Positions 51,635 through 59,701 of a DNA stretch of 64,000 nt are shown one piece after another. The stretch is from an uncultured Burkholderiales bacterium (GTDB lineage Bacteria > Pseudomonadota > Gammaproteobacteria > Burkholderiales > Burkholderiaceae_C), in assembly GCA_943908475.1 (NCBI GenBank), contig CALTTG010000017.1, positions 1 to 64,000 of the forward strand. Reading direction: 5' to 3'. The notes below the pieces were generated by a model. That model had not been told where the DNA came from. It saw nothing but the letters and a program-made list of their open reading frames with translations, and did no database searches. Position 1 is the stretch's first letter; the number at the start of each line of letters is the position of its first letter. The translations under genes were made by a program, and so were the position numbers.

Positions 51635-53518
51635 ATGGAACATTTGTTGCCCCACTATGAGCGTGAGCTGGCCTGGTTGAGGAAGTCCTCCCAGCAGTTC
51701 GCGCAGGCCTACCCGCGCATCGCTGGCCGATTGCAGTTGGCCAATGACGTCTCACAAGATCCGCATGTCGAGCGCATGATCGAGTCGTTCGCGCTGTTGG
51801 CGGCGCGGGTGCACAAACGGCTCGATGACGATTTCCCCTTGTTCACGGAAACCTTGCTGGAAGTGCTGTACCCGCACTATTTGAGGCCGTTTCCGTCGTG
51901 TTCGATCGCGCGGTTTGAGCTGGGGCCGCAGGCCTCGCAGATGACGCGCTCCGTGCGCGTCCCCCGTGGCACCTCGCTCAACAGCCGCCCCGTCAAAGGG
52001 GTGACGTGCAAGTTCCGAACCACGCAACCGTTGGCCCTGTGGCCGGTTCAGTTGAGTCAGGCGGTCTATCGCAACGCGGTGGTGGCGCCCGCAGGAACCC
52101 GCTTGCCCGCAGGGGCCACGTCGGTGTTGTCCATCACCCTTGATCTGCTGTCACCCCAAGCCACTTGGCAGATGCTCAAGGGGCAATCTTTGCGGGTCTA
52201 CCTGGACGGTGAGGCATCGTTGGTGAGCGCCTTGCGCGAAGCCCTGACCCGGCAGGTGGTGGGCGTGATGTGCGAGGCCCAGGTGCACCACCCTTGGTCG
52301 GCAGAGGCCGTTCCCGTCGGGCATCGCAAGCCGCGCGTGCCTGAATTGGCGGGCTTCGACGAGGAAGAGGCCTTGCTCGACCTCGATGCCCGTTCGCACC
52401 CGGCTTACAGGCTGCTGACCGAGTATTTTGCCTTTCCCGAAAAGTTCAATTTTGTCGACATCCCGGTGCCGGTGCCGACCGGTCCTGTCGATGTGGGGTC
52501 GGGACAGCTGACCTTGCATGTGCTGATGTCGGGGGTGCGTGCCGATTCGGACGAATCGCGACTGCTGGAGAACGTTCAGGCCAGCAACTTGGTGCTGGGC
52601 TGCTCGCCAGTCATCAATTTGTATCGCACCGCGGCCGATCCCATTCGGGTGACCCACACCGCCATTCAGTATCCAGTGCTGGTGGATGGTCGTCGAGCAT
52701 GGGGGCATGAAGTTCACACCATTGAGCGGGTGTACCGGGTCAAGCAAGGCCCGCAGGGCGATTCGGTGGACGAATTCCGCCCCTTTTTCTCGCTGAGGCA
52801 TCCAGATTTGCTCAAACAGCACAATGGTGCTTCGGGGGGCGGTTTGTATTGGTGTGCGACCCGCGACGAAACGGTGGCCGAGCACAGCCCGGGCCATGAA
52901 ACCGAGTTGTCGTTGGTGGATGTGAACTTCGACCCGAGCGTGCCTCAGACCGACACCCTGAGCTTGCAGGTCACGGCCACCAATCGCGATCTGCCCACCT
53001 GGCTGCCCATCGGGGCCGTTGGCGGCGATCTGTTCCTCGAAGGCGGCTCGCTGGCCCGAGAGATCAAACTGTTGCGCAAGCCCACGCCCAGCCAGCGGTT
53101 CGAGCGCGGTCAGGGGGCGTTGTGGCGCTTGATCTCTCATTTGTCGCTCAATCACCTCTCGCTCAGCCATGGGGGGCTCGATGCCCTGCAAGAAATGCTG
53201 CGTCTGTATGACCTGCCGCGGAGCGCCGCCAATGCGCGATTGGTGGATGGCCTGGTGGGCATCGATTACCGACCGGCCACAGCGTGGTTGCCGGGTGAGC
53301 CTTTCGCGACCTTTGTTCGGGGCACAGAGGTTGTGCTGACGGTGGATGAGTCCGCGTATGTGGGGGTGGGCCTGGGCGTGTTTGCATCGGTGCTGGATCA
53401 CTTTTTCGGGCTCTATGTGCACGCCAACAGCTTTGCTCAGCTCAAAGTGGTGTCGGCCCGAACGCAAGAGGTGTTGCTGACGTGTCCACCCCGCAACGGG
53501 GCCATGGCGCTGGTCTGA
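51635..53518 (+). CDS. tssF: T6SS baseplate protein TssF
   Basis: The 627-residue protein starts MEHLLPHYERELAWLRKSSQQFAQAYPRIAGRL, with the family pattern DPHVERMIESFALLAARVHKRLDDDFPLFTETLLEVLYPHYLRPFPS. C-terminal segments such as RFERGQGALWRLISHLSLNHLSL fit TssF. With TssG and TssE it builds the baseplate wedge. Its TGA overlaps the tssG ATG (TGATG). Confidence 0.96.
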   Translation: MEHLLPHYERELAWLRKSSQQFAQAYPRIAGRLQLANDVSQDPHVERMIESFALLAARVHKRLDDDFPLFTETLLEVLYPHYLRPFPSCSIARFELGPQASQMTRSVRVPRGTSLNSRPVKGVTCKFRTTQPLALWPVQLSQAVYRNAVVAPAGTRLPAGATSVLSITLDLLSPQATWQMLKGQSLRVYLDGEASLVSALREALTRQVVGVMCEAQVHHPWSAEAVPVGHRKPRVPELAGFDEEEALLDLDARSHPAYRLLTEYFAFPEKFNFVDIPVPVPTGPVDVGSGQLTLHVLMSGVRADSDESRLLENVQASNLVLGCSPVINLYRTAADPIRVTHTAIQYPVLVDGRRAWGHEVHTIERVYRVKQGPQGDSVDEFRPFFSLRHPDLLKQHNGASGGGLYWCATRDETVAEHSPGHETELSLVDVNFDPSVPQTDTLSLQVTATNRDLPTWLPIGAVGGDLFLEGGSLAREIKLLRKPTPSQRFERGQGALWRLISHLSLNHLSLSHGGLDALQEMLRLYDLPRSAANARLVDGLVGIDYRPATAWLPGEPFATFVRGTEVVLTVDESAYVGVGLGVFASVLDHFFGLYVHANSFAQLKVVSARTQEVLLTCPPRNGAMALV

Positions 53519-54621
53519 TGGAACAGGCCGAGCATCCCCGTGAGCCAAGGCCCGCGAGGTCGCCCGTTGTGGCGCGCCACGTGGCACCTCTGGATGTGTT
53601 GTTCAACGAGCCGCACCGGTTCGGTTTTTTTCAGGCGGTGCGCCTGCTCGAATTGAAATGGGCCCAGACCGCAGGCACTGCGCCCTTGTTGGGCGATCGC
53701 ATCCGCTTTCGCAACTCCCTGAGCCTGGCCTTTCCGCCGTCGGAGATCGAATCCCTCACGGTGCATCGCACCGACGATGCGCTGGGTGTGGATCGGGTGT
53801 CTCACGTCGAATTCACCCCGGCCTTCATGGGTTTGCTGGGCTCGCAGGGCGCCTTGCCTGTGTCCTACACCGAATCCTTGTCGCAGATGGAGTCTCTGCG
53901 CAAGGACAGCGGCCCTCGGGCCTTCATGGACCTGTTTGCCAACCGGGCGGTGAGCTTGTTCCATCAGGCCTGGAAGAAGCATCGGCTGGCGCTGCGTCAT
54001 GAAGTCGATCCGCGTCAACAGTTCTTGCCCATGGCGCTCGCGTTGGCCGGGGTGGGGCAAAAGGGCCTGCGCGACCGGTTCGATGCAGGCCAAGATGGCC
54101 TGACCGATTCGGCCTTGGCCTACTACGCCGGCACGCTCCAGCAACGAACCTTGTCTGCGCATCAGATGCAGCATGTCTTGGGGGACTACCTCGGGGTGCC
54201 TGTGCGTGTTGAGCAGTTTGTGGGGCGGTGGTACACCGTGCCCGAGGCCGGACGAACCATGCTCGGCCTTGAATCTGGCGGAGGCGTGTTGGGTCAATCG
54301 GCCATGCTGGGTGAGCGGGTCTGGCAGCGAGACCTGCGCCTTCGGGTGGTCTTGGGGCCGTTGGGGCGAGAGGGGTATGAGCGGTTTCTGCCGGGGGCGC
54401 CTGGGGCTCGGGCGCTGGCGTCCATGGTCACCATGTGTCAGGGCGTGAGCCTGGAGTACGAGGTGCGCTTGAAACTCGCGAAAGAGGCGGTGCAAGGCTG
54501 CGCTCTCAACGATCAGCGCTCGCCATTGCAGGGCCGCCTGGGGTGGGACACTTTCTTGTTGTCGGGACCCGCCTCAGCAGATCGGGAAGACGTCAGCTAC
54601 GACATTCACGCCGCGGCGTGA
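53518..54621 (+). CDS. tssG: T6SS baseplate protein TssG
   Basis: From the ATG at 53518, which overlaps the tssF stop, there are 367 residues. An upstream in-frame GTG at 53482 would overlap tssF by 37 bp. Family features are EPHRFGFFQAVRLLELKW, RNSLSLAFPPSEIESL, HVEFTPAFMGLLGSQGALPVSYTE and LGWDTFLLSG at the C-terminus. It is the last T6SS gene of the plus-strand run; no clpV, tssM, vgrG or tssA follows. Confidence 0.95.
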   Translation: MEQAEHPREPRPARSPVVARHVAPLDVLFNEPHRFGFFQAVRLLELKWAQTAGTAPLLGDRIRFRNSLSLAFPPSEIESLTVHRTDDALGVDRVSHVEFTPAFMGLLGSQGALPVSYTESLSQMESLRKDSGPRAFMDLFANRAVSLFHQAWKKHRLALRHEVDPRQQFLPMALALAGVGQKGLRDRFDAGQDGLTDSALAYYAGTLQQRTLSAHQMQHVLGDYLGVPVRVEQFVGRWYTVPEAGRTMLGLESGGGVLGQSAMLGERVWQRDLRLRVVLGPLGREGYERFLPGAPGARALASMVTMCQGVSLEYEVRLKLAKEAVQGCALNDQRSPLQGRLGWDTFLLSGPASADREDVSYDIHAAA

Positions 54622-54632
54622 TGCCATGGCAC

Positions 54633-54842
54633 TCACGCTGACAACACGAGTTCCGCTTCTTGCAGCCAGTACTCGGCAGCGGCGTACCACCCTTCCCAGA
54701 CACAACCATTGCAGCCTCGACCGCAGCAGGTGGTGGGCTCCGGCGGCGGCTCGCGCAGGCTCACCCCTTGGTCACGGGCTTGGGCCAGACGGTGCTGGAA
54801 CAGGGCCAGGGTGCTGTCGCGGTCGGTCAAGGGGGCTGGCAT
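54633..54842 (-). CDS. Small Cys-rich oxidoreductase-like domain protein
   Basis: From the ATG at 54842 there are 69 residues, ending in the signature PPEPTTCCGRGCNGCVWEGWYAAAEYW with four Cys, which marks the small oxidoreductase-like family of unknown role. The Cys cluster suggests metal or redox chemistry. An in-frame ATG at 54926 would add 28 residues that include three more Cys, and would run into the divergent gene start, so I prefer the shorter form. It is convergent with tssG (11 bp apart). Confidence 0.75.
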   Translation of the reverse strand: MPAPLTDRDSTLALFQHRLAQARDQGVSLREPPPEPTTCCGRGCNGCVWEGWYAAAEYWLQEAELVLSA

Positions 54843-54924
54843 GGGATCAAGGTGCGGGCAAATGCTGGCGCATTGTGCCTCGCATCGCGCGGGTGTGGCA
54901 CTGGGGCTGCGGTAGAGTCCATGC

Positions 54925-55695
54925 ATGTCCTCACAGCGAACGGCTCCTGTCACCTGGAAAGCCCTGATCCTCACCTCGGTGGTGCTGGTGGTGCTCATGA
55001 CCACCCTGGCGGCGGGCATCGGGTGGTGGGCGCTCGGCCACATGGCGGCCCGGGTGACCTTGCGCGATCAGCCGGCCGACATCCGGCTGCCGTCCGAATT
55101 GGCGGTGCAGGCTGCGGTGAGTCGTGCGGTCGAAGTCAAGGTGAACCAGGTCTTGCCGGTTCGGGTGCCCATCGATGAGTTGGTCAGCATTCCGATCGAG
55201 CAGTCCCTGCCGGTCAAGGTGCATGTCGAGACATCGGTTCCCTTGTCGGTGGACATCCCGTTTGAACACACCTTTCAGATCGATCAGGTCATCGATTTGG
55301 ACACCACCGTGAAAACCAAAGTCCTGGGGTTTTCGGTGAACTTGCCGATCAAGGGCAGGGTGCCGTTGAAGGCACAGGTGCCGGTGTCGCTGGTGGTGCC
55401 GATTCGCCACACCGTGCCGGTGGTGTTGGATGTGCCTGCGCAAGTGTCGCTGCCGGAGCCCATCCAGGCCCGGGTGAAGACGGTCATTGAAGCGAAGATT
55501 CCCATTCGGGAGTCTTTGCAGCTGCCGGTGACGGAGCCTGTGCAGGCCACCTTGCGTTTCCCTCAGCAGCAGGTGCATGCCTCCTTGGTTCACACGGAGG
55601 TGTTGCTGCCCTTCGATGCCATCACGCTGGCGCCCACCAGTGGTTGGGCATCACTGTGGCCCGCACGGCTCCAGTCGCCACGGAGCCAGCCTTGA
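54925..55695 (+). CDS. Single-pass protein with Val-Pro-Val strand repeats, unknown (copy 1)
   Basis: The 256-residue protein has one TM helix near residues 12-36 (LILTSVVLVVLMTTLAAGIGWW region) and then a periplasmic body of about 200 residues. The body is almost wholly alternating strands of the type VPV-x-V-x-V and VPI, spaced about 8-12 residues, with few Gly, no Cys and no Trp until the end. I do not recognise the family. The next gene encodes a paralogue with the same plan and overlaps it by 4 bp, so both are translated together. A TAGAGT box ends 7 bp before the ATG. It might form an extended beta-sheet or groove; that is inference from the strand pattern only. Confidence 0.75.
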   Translation: MSSQRTAPVTWKALILTSVVLVVLMTTLAAGIGWWALGHMAARVTLRDQPADIRLPSELAVQAAVSRAVEVKVNQVLPVRVPIDELVSIPIEQSLPVKVHVETSVPLSVDIPFEHTFQIDQVIDLDTTVKTKVLGFSVNLPIKGRVPLKAQVPVSLVVPIRHTVPVVLDVPAQVSLPEPIQARVKTVIEAKIPIRESLQLPVTEPVQATLRFPQQQVHASLVHTEVLLPFDAITLAPTSGWASLWPARLQSPRSQP

Positions 55696-56525
55696 GCGTG
55701 GCGACGGCAGTTCCCTCTGACCCGAGTCCGGTGCGTCCCCGAGGCTGGCATCGGCCTGTGGGGTGGCGTGCGTTGATCACCGTCTCGTTGCTGATCTTGC
55801 TGGGCTGGCTGATCTTGATGACCGGCTTGATCTGGTGGGTTCGGGGGCATTGGGAGGCGCTGGCCGTGATGCGAGACATCCCGGTCAGTTTGAGTCTGCC
55901 CTCGGGCATGAAGGCCTCGGCACAGGTGCATTCGGTGTTGCACACCCGGTTGGACACGGTGCAATCGCTGGACGTGCCCGTGGATCAGTGGGTGCATGTT
56001 CAGGTGGTTGATCGAGTCAACGCGCGAGCCCAGGTCAACACGGTGGTGCCCATTTCGACCACGGTGGCATTTGCGGCAGACATTCCCGTGAGCACACAGG
56101 TGCAGGCCGAGGTGCCGGTGGTCTCGTGGCTGCCGGCCATGACGGTGAAGCTGCCCGTGAGTTTTGTGGTGCCGGTGAGGGTGTCGGTGCCAGTGAAGGT
56201 GGACGTGCCCCTGGACCTCGACATGCAGGTGCGGACGGATGTGCCGGATCCGCTGAAGGTGCCCCTGAAGGCGACGTTCCGCACGCGCATACCCATCCAC
56301 GCCGACATCCACTCTCAGCTGACTCGGCAAGCCGATTTCACCCTGGCACAGGGCATCGTGGCAATGCCGATGGTGATTGAATCGGCGGCGCTCAACCTGC
56401 CCTTCACCGATGTGCGGTGGGAGCTGCGCGATGGCTGGGCACTGGGGCTCAGTGGTTGGGAACCGTGTAGTTCGCCTGCGTCATCAGGTCAATGCCACAC
56501 ACCAGCGTCTGCACCCACGCAATGA
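55692..56525 (+). CDS. Single-pass protein with Val-Pro-Val strand repeats, unknown (copy 2)
   Basis: The TTG at 55692 overlaps the upstream TGA and has GGAG at 55682-55685; a GTG at 55698 is the alternative. The protein has about 277 residues: a Pro-rich cytoplasmic N-terminus, one TM segment (about residues 28-52), then strands such as VQSLDVPVDQWVHVQVVD, STTVAFAADIPVSTQVQAEVPVV and FVVPVRVSVPVKVDVPLDLDM. It is paralogous to the preceding gene in layout. Its last 77 bp overlap the convergent MBL gene, and the C-terminal 30 residues (Ser/Pro/Cys-rich) look unlike the rest. Confidence 0.73.
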   Translation: MSVATAVPSDPSPVRPRGWHRPVGWRALITVSLLILLGWLILMTGLIWWVRGHWEALAVMRDIPVSLSLPSGMKASAQVHSVLHTRLDTVQSLDVPVDQWVHVQVVDRVNARAQVNTVVPISTTVAFAADIPVSTQVQAEVPVVSWLPAMTVKLPVSFVVPVRVSVPVKVDVPLDLDMQVRTDVPDPLKVPLKATFRTRIPIHADIHSQLTRQADFTLAQGIVAMPMVIESAALNLPFTDVRWELRDGWALGLSGWEPCSSPASSGQCHTPASAPTQ

Positions 56526-57219
56526 ACTCGCCGACCGCAGGGCCGCCCAGCGGGTGGCCGTGCTGGGGCACGATCATCTGGATGTCCAGCGAACGAACCA
56601 TCTGGGCCCACAGGCGAAGCACTTTGCTGGAGACCATGTAGCGTTGGTGGAAACCTTCCATCGCCGCGATGTGGTCGTTCAACGAGGTGACGATGTGCCC
56701 TTTGGGCAGGTCGGTGCGGAACGAGGCCCCCAGGTCACCCGAAAACAAGATCTTGCTGATGGGGTCGTAGAACTGGAAGTTGCCCTCGGCATGGAGGAAG
56801 TGGGCGGGCAGCGCGACAAGGTGGCTGTGCCCAATCGGAATGTGCATGCCTGGGTCTGGGATGGGCTTCACCCGCTGCGCCGTCTTGCCGGGTTTGCAAA
56901 AGTGTGGGCAGAAGCGTTCCCAGACCCGAGAAATGTACAAAGGGGCTTGCGTGCTGGTCATCCATCGGTCCAGAGACGCAATGATGTCGGGGTCCGCGTG
57001 AGAGGCCACGATGGCGGCCAGTCGCTGAGGTGGGAAGTAGCGGGTGACGCCCAGCAGCAACTCGTTGTAAGCCATGTTGCCGCCGGGGTCGATGATGGCG
57101 CCCGTGTCGTCGTTGACGATGAGGAATTGGTTGGACGGCACGGCCTCCCCGCCATCTGCACTCAGGTCCGTGAACATGAGGCAACGGTGCCGCGCGTCTC
57201 GATAGAGTTCCTGAGCCAT
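56449..57219 (-). CDS. MBL-fold protein with oxygen-binding diiron-type motif
   Basis: The 256-residue protein starts at the ATG at 57219, with AAGG 8 bp upstream. It is a metallo-beta-lactamase fold with H74-A-D76-P-D78 (VASHADPDII) in place of HxHxDH, then LPAHFLHAEGNFQFYD, LFSGDLGASF and VPQHGHPLGG. The HxDxD pattern resembles the flavodiiron/ODP class (HxExD), which binds O2 or NO at two irons. It has no flavodoxin domain, so it is not a complete FprA. A partner is not evident. Its ribosome site is inside a hairpin (57225-57244). Confidence 0.82.
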   Translation of the reverse strand: MAQELYRDARHRCLMFTDLSADGGEAVPSNQFLIVNDDTGAIIDPGGNMAYNELLLGVTRYFPPQRLAAIVASHADPDIIASLDRWMTSTQAPLYISRVWERFCPHFCKPGKTAQRVKPIPDPGMHIPIGHSHLVALPAHFLHAEGNFQFYDPISKILFSGDLGASFRTDLPKGHIVTSLNDHIAAMEGFHQRYMVSSKVLRLWAQMVRSLDIQMIVPQHGHPLGGPAVGEFIAWVQTLVCGIDLMTQANYTVPNH

Positions 57220-57224
57220 TGACT

Positions 57225-57244
57225 TCGCCTTGTCCAAAAGGCGA
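57225..57244 (-). promoter_or_regulatory. Hairpin covering the ribosome-binding site of the MBL gene
   Basis: TCGCCTT (57225-57231) and AAGGCGA (57238-57244) are perfect inverted copies with a 6-nt loop. On the minus-strand RNA the AAGG that serves the ATG at 57219 is in the stem. Confidence 0.5.
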
Positions 57245-57329
57245 GAGGGTAGTCGGCCGCGCACGGCAGGGCTTGATGCAGCGCAATGGCCACCGCCGCA
57301 GCATCCCCACATGTGGCAATGGCACGACC

Positions 57330-58211
57330 TCAGGTGGGCAACTGTCGTGCGCGCAGCGACAGGAACAGGGCCGATTGGTCGCATTCGCCCAGGCCTTCCT
57401 GATGGGCGCGTTCGTACAACTCGGTCAGGTGCGCGGTGATGGGGGCGTCGAAGGGCAGGTCTTTGGCCGTATGCAGGGCATTTTTCAGGTCCTTGAGCTG
57501 CACCGCCAATGAGCCACGCTTGGTGAAATCGCCCTCGACCATGCGCTGGCCATGGACCTCCAGGATTCGGCTCTCGGCGAAGCCGCCCCGCAAGGCTTCC
57601 CGCACTTTGGCGGGGTTGGCGCCACCGCGCTCCGCCAGCAGCAGGGCTTCCGACACGGCGCCGATGGTGATGCCGACGATCATCTGGTTGGCCAGCTTGC
57701 ACAGTTGACCGCTGCCGACGGGGCCGACGTGCACCGGACGGCCCAGGCATTCCAGCACAGGGCGGGCCTGTTCGAAAGCGTCGGTGCTGCCGCCCGCCAT
57801 GATGGCGAGGGTGCCGGCGGCCGCGCCCAGGGTGCCGCCAGACACCGGCGCATCCATGGCCTCCACGCCCAGGGCATTAAGCTGAGCGGCATGGTGGCGA
57901 GCCTGTTCGGGCAAGATCGAGCTCATGTCGATCACCAAAGTGCCTGCGCGCAGGCCGCGCGCCGCACTGTGTTCACCTTGGCCCCACAGCACGTCGTGAA
58001 CGGCCTGACCATCGGTCAGCATGGTGATGACGATGTCGGCCGTCTCGACCGCCGAGGCCGGCGATGCGGCCTGGCGTGCGCCGGCGGCCACCAGTGGGGC
58101 ACACTTGTCGGGGGAGCGGTTCCACACCGTCACCAGGTGGCCGGCGTTCAGCAGACGAAGGGTCATGGGCTGGCCCATGAGGCCGATGCCCAACACAGTG
58201 ATCTTCAACAT
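57330..58211 (-). CDS. NAD(P)-dependent beta-hydroxyacid dehydrogenase (3-hydroxyisobutyrate dehydrogenase family)
   Basis: The 293-residue protein has the Rossmann GLGxMG equivalent at the N-terminus (VLGIGLMGQPMTLRLLNAGH), MDAPVSGGTLGAAAGTLAIMAGG near residue 118 with the substrate-binding Ser-Gly-Gly, and the catalytic Lys in GSGQLCKLANQMIVG near residue 170. The family reduces or oxidises 3-hydroxyisobutyrate, tartronate semialdehyde or similar. The substrate is not clear from context. It lies about 110 bp upstream of the MBL gene, in the same orientation. Confidence 0.9.
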   Translation of the reverse strand: MLKITVLGIGLMGQPMTLRLLNAGHLVTVWNRSPDKCAPLVAAGARQAASPASAVETADIVITMLTDGQAVHDVLWGQGEHSAARGLRAGTLVIDMSSILPEQARHHAAQLNALGVEAMDAPVSGGTLGAAAGTLAIMAGGSTDAFEQARPVLECLGRPVHVGPVGSGQLCKLANQMIVGITIGAVSEALLLAERGGANPAKVREALRGGFAESRILEVHGQRMVEGDFTKRGSLAVQLKDLKNALHTAKDLPFDAPITAHLTELYERAHQEGLGECDQSALFLSLRARQLPT

Positions 58212-58372
58212 GGGGTGTTTTCGGAAAAGTTAACCAGAATCAGAAGTAGTGCACAGAAAAAACCCTGCTCATCCCTTGTTTGAAGGGCGGCCGAGGGCGT
58301 CGATTTGCGCCAACATAGTGCCCGGAGTCAAACTCTTTTCACCGGCTGCAGTACAACGAATCCATCAACGAC

Positions 58373-59368
58373 ATGGCCGATTCTCTCGCGACATTGATGC
58401 CAGCCCTGGCGTCTCTTGACGATGCCCTGGTCCGCTACCTGGACCAATCGGGCGTGGCCGTGCTGGTCAAAGACTTGGGCAGTGGGCGTTTTGTGTTCGC
58501 CACGCCTGGCGCGCAGGGCGTGCTGATGGCGGAACAAGACGTGGTGGGTCAGACCGATGCCGATCTGTTCGATGCGGTGCAGGCGGTGGCCTTGCGTGCT
58601 GCAGACCAACAGGCCTTGGCCTTGGGCACGGCCTACTCGGCGGAGCATCGCATCGAGCGCAAGGGCGAGCGCCGCGAGTATGTGGTCTGGCGCCAGCCGG
58701 TGCCTGCGGCCGATGGCGTGGGCGCGCGCATCCTGAGTTGTTGGCAGGATCACACCGAGCAGCGCAAGCGCGAGCACCAATTGCAGGCGGCTTTGGCCCA
58801 GTTGGAAGAACAGCAGCGGGCCAATGCCGACCTGCGTCGCGAAATGCAGGACCATCAGGTTCGAGACAATGAGTCCGGCCTGTATCAGCGCTCTCACTTT
58901 GAAGAGCAACTGCGTCGCGAGGCCGATTTGTCCAGCCGAGAACAGCGTGAGTTCGCGATCGTGTCGGTGGCCATTGATGCGATGGATCAGATTCGCGAAA
59001 CCTATGGCGCCGACAGCTGCGAGCGGGTGGTCGAGGCTTTGGGGCGTTTGCTCAGGGCCAACACCCGCGCGATGGATTCCCCGTGTCGCTTGGGTGGAGA
59101 TCGTTTCGTGGTGCTGCTGTCGGGGGTGGGGCTGGCGACTGCGCACTCGCGCATGGAGCATTTGCGCAAGGCTTGTTCCCAGCACATCGTGGCCTACAAC
59201 GGGCAGCAGATCCCCTTCACCGTCAGCATGGGCATTGCCAGCTTCCCGCACACCGCCGGATCGGTCGAGGAGTTGATGCGAAGTGCCGATCGGGCGATGG
59301 CGGCCTCCCGCGCCAAGGGTGGCAACCACCTGACCTTGTCGAGCATTCAGTTCGTGCCCGCCAGTTGA
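58373..59368 (+). CDS. PAS-GGDEF protein with degenerate active site
   Basis: The 331-residue soluble protein has a PAS domain (about residues 15-130, ending SCWQDHTEQRKREH), a coiled-coil linker (about 130-165), and a GGDEF fold (RDNESGLYQRSHFEEQL, AIDAMDQIRETYGADSCERVV). The signature is LGGDRF near residue 242, so the metal-binding Glu is replaced by Arg. It is probably not an active diguanylate cyclase and may act as a c-di-GMP or GTP sensor or a scaffold. It has no I-site RxxD at the expected place. The terminator at 59392-59418 follows. Confidence 0.87.
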   Translation: MADSLATLMPALASLDDALVRYLDQSGVAVLVKDLGSGRFVFATPGAQGVLMAEQDVVGQTDADLFDAVQAVALRAADQQALALGTAYSAEHRIERKGERREYVVWRQPVPAADGVGARILSCWQDHTEQRKREHQLQAALAQLEEQQRANADLRREMQDHQVRDNESGLYQRSHFEEQLRREADLSSREQREFAIVSVAIDAMDQIRETYGADSCERVVEALGRLLRANTRAMDSPCRLGGDRFVVLLSGVGLATAHSRMEHLRKACSQHIVAYNGQQIPFTVSMGIASFPHTAGSVEELMRSADRAMAASRAKGGNHLTLSSIQFVPAS

Positions 59369-59391
59369 TCACGTGGTCGGACCCGCAAAGC

Positions 59392-59418
59392 AAAACGGCA
59401 CCCCAGGGTGCCGTTTTT
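59392..59418. terminator. Bidirectional intrinsic terminator between the PAS-GGDEF gene and 6S RNA
   Basis: A 12-bp stem (AAAACGGCACCC 59392-59403 with its inverse at 59406-59417) with A-run on one side and T-run on the other works on both strands. It ends the plus-strand gene and the minus-strand 6S RNA candidate. Confidence 0.9.
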
Positions 59419-59420
59419 CA

Positions 59421-59604
59421 TGAACCAGTTGTTCGCCGCGAAGTGGTCACCGCACTCCTGAACCCAGGGGATTCAGGTGGGCGAGGTCAACAGCACGTCG
59501 GGTTCATCTGACGCGAGACGATCACACCTGCGCTGCAATGTTCCAAGCCCTGGCTCAATGAGCATCGGTTCAAGGAAATATTGGCTTCCACGAGCACGAC
59601 GAAC
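59421..59604 (-). ncRNA. ssrS: 6S RNA candidate downstream of zapA
   Basis: The interval between zapA and the terminator encodes no protein. On the minus strand a TACAAT (59611-59616) predicts a start at 59604. From there the RNA begins GTTCGTCG, which pairs with CGGCGAAC (complement of 59431-59438). Inner pairs GTGG/CCAC and TTGAACC/GGTTCA extend a long closing stem with bulges. A 3'-half hairpin, CCTGAATCC with GGGTTCAGG, is closely like the CCTTGAACC/GGTTCAAGG hairpin of E. coli 6S RNA. The length (174-184 nt) and the zapA-ssrS order match. 6S RNA binds sigma70 RNA polymerase in stationary phase. No covariance search was done. Confidence 0.75.
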
Positions 59605-59610
59605 GATTTG

Positions 59611-59616
59611 ATTGTA
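59611..59616 (-). promoter_or_regulatory. -10 box of the 6S RNA
   Basis: TACAAT on the minus strand, 6 bp before the predicted 5' end of the RNA. The -35 is weak (GGCTCG at 17 bp). Confidence 0.55.
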
Positions 59617-59701
59617 AGGCGCGCTTCGGAAGGCGAGCCCTTTAGTTGCGCTGGCCTTGCGGCTTTAGTTGACAGAATGAAGGGTGTCAAACCCTTTCAG
59701 C

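Noticed and set aside
54925..56525. Repetitive DNA in the Val-Pro-Val genes read as a tandem repeat or CRISPR-like array
   Set aside because: The repeats are degenerate codons for short VPV strands without constant unit or spacers; the reading frames are intact.
59487..59690. 67-codon minus-strand frame after zapA
   Set aside because: It lies over the 6S RNA candidate and its promoter and has no coding character.
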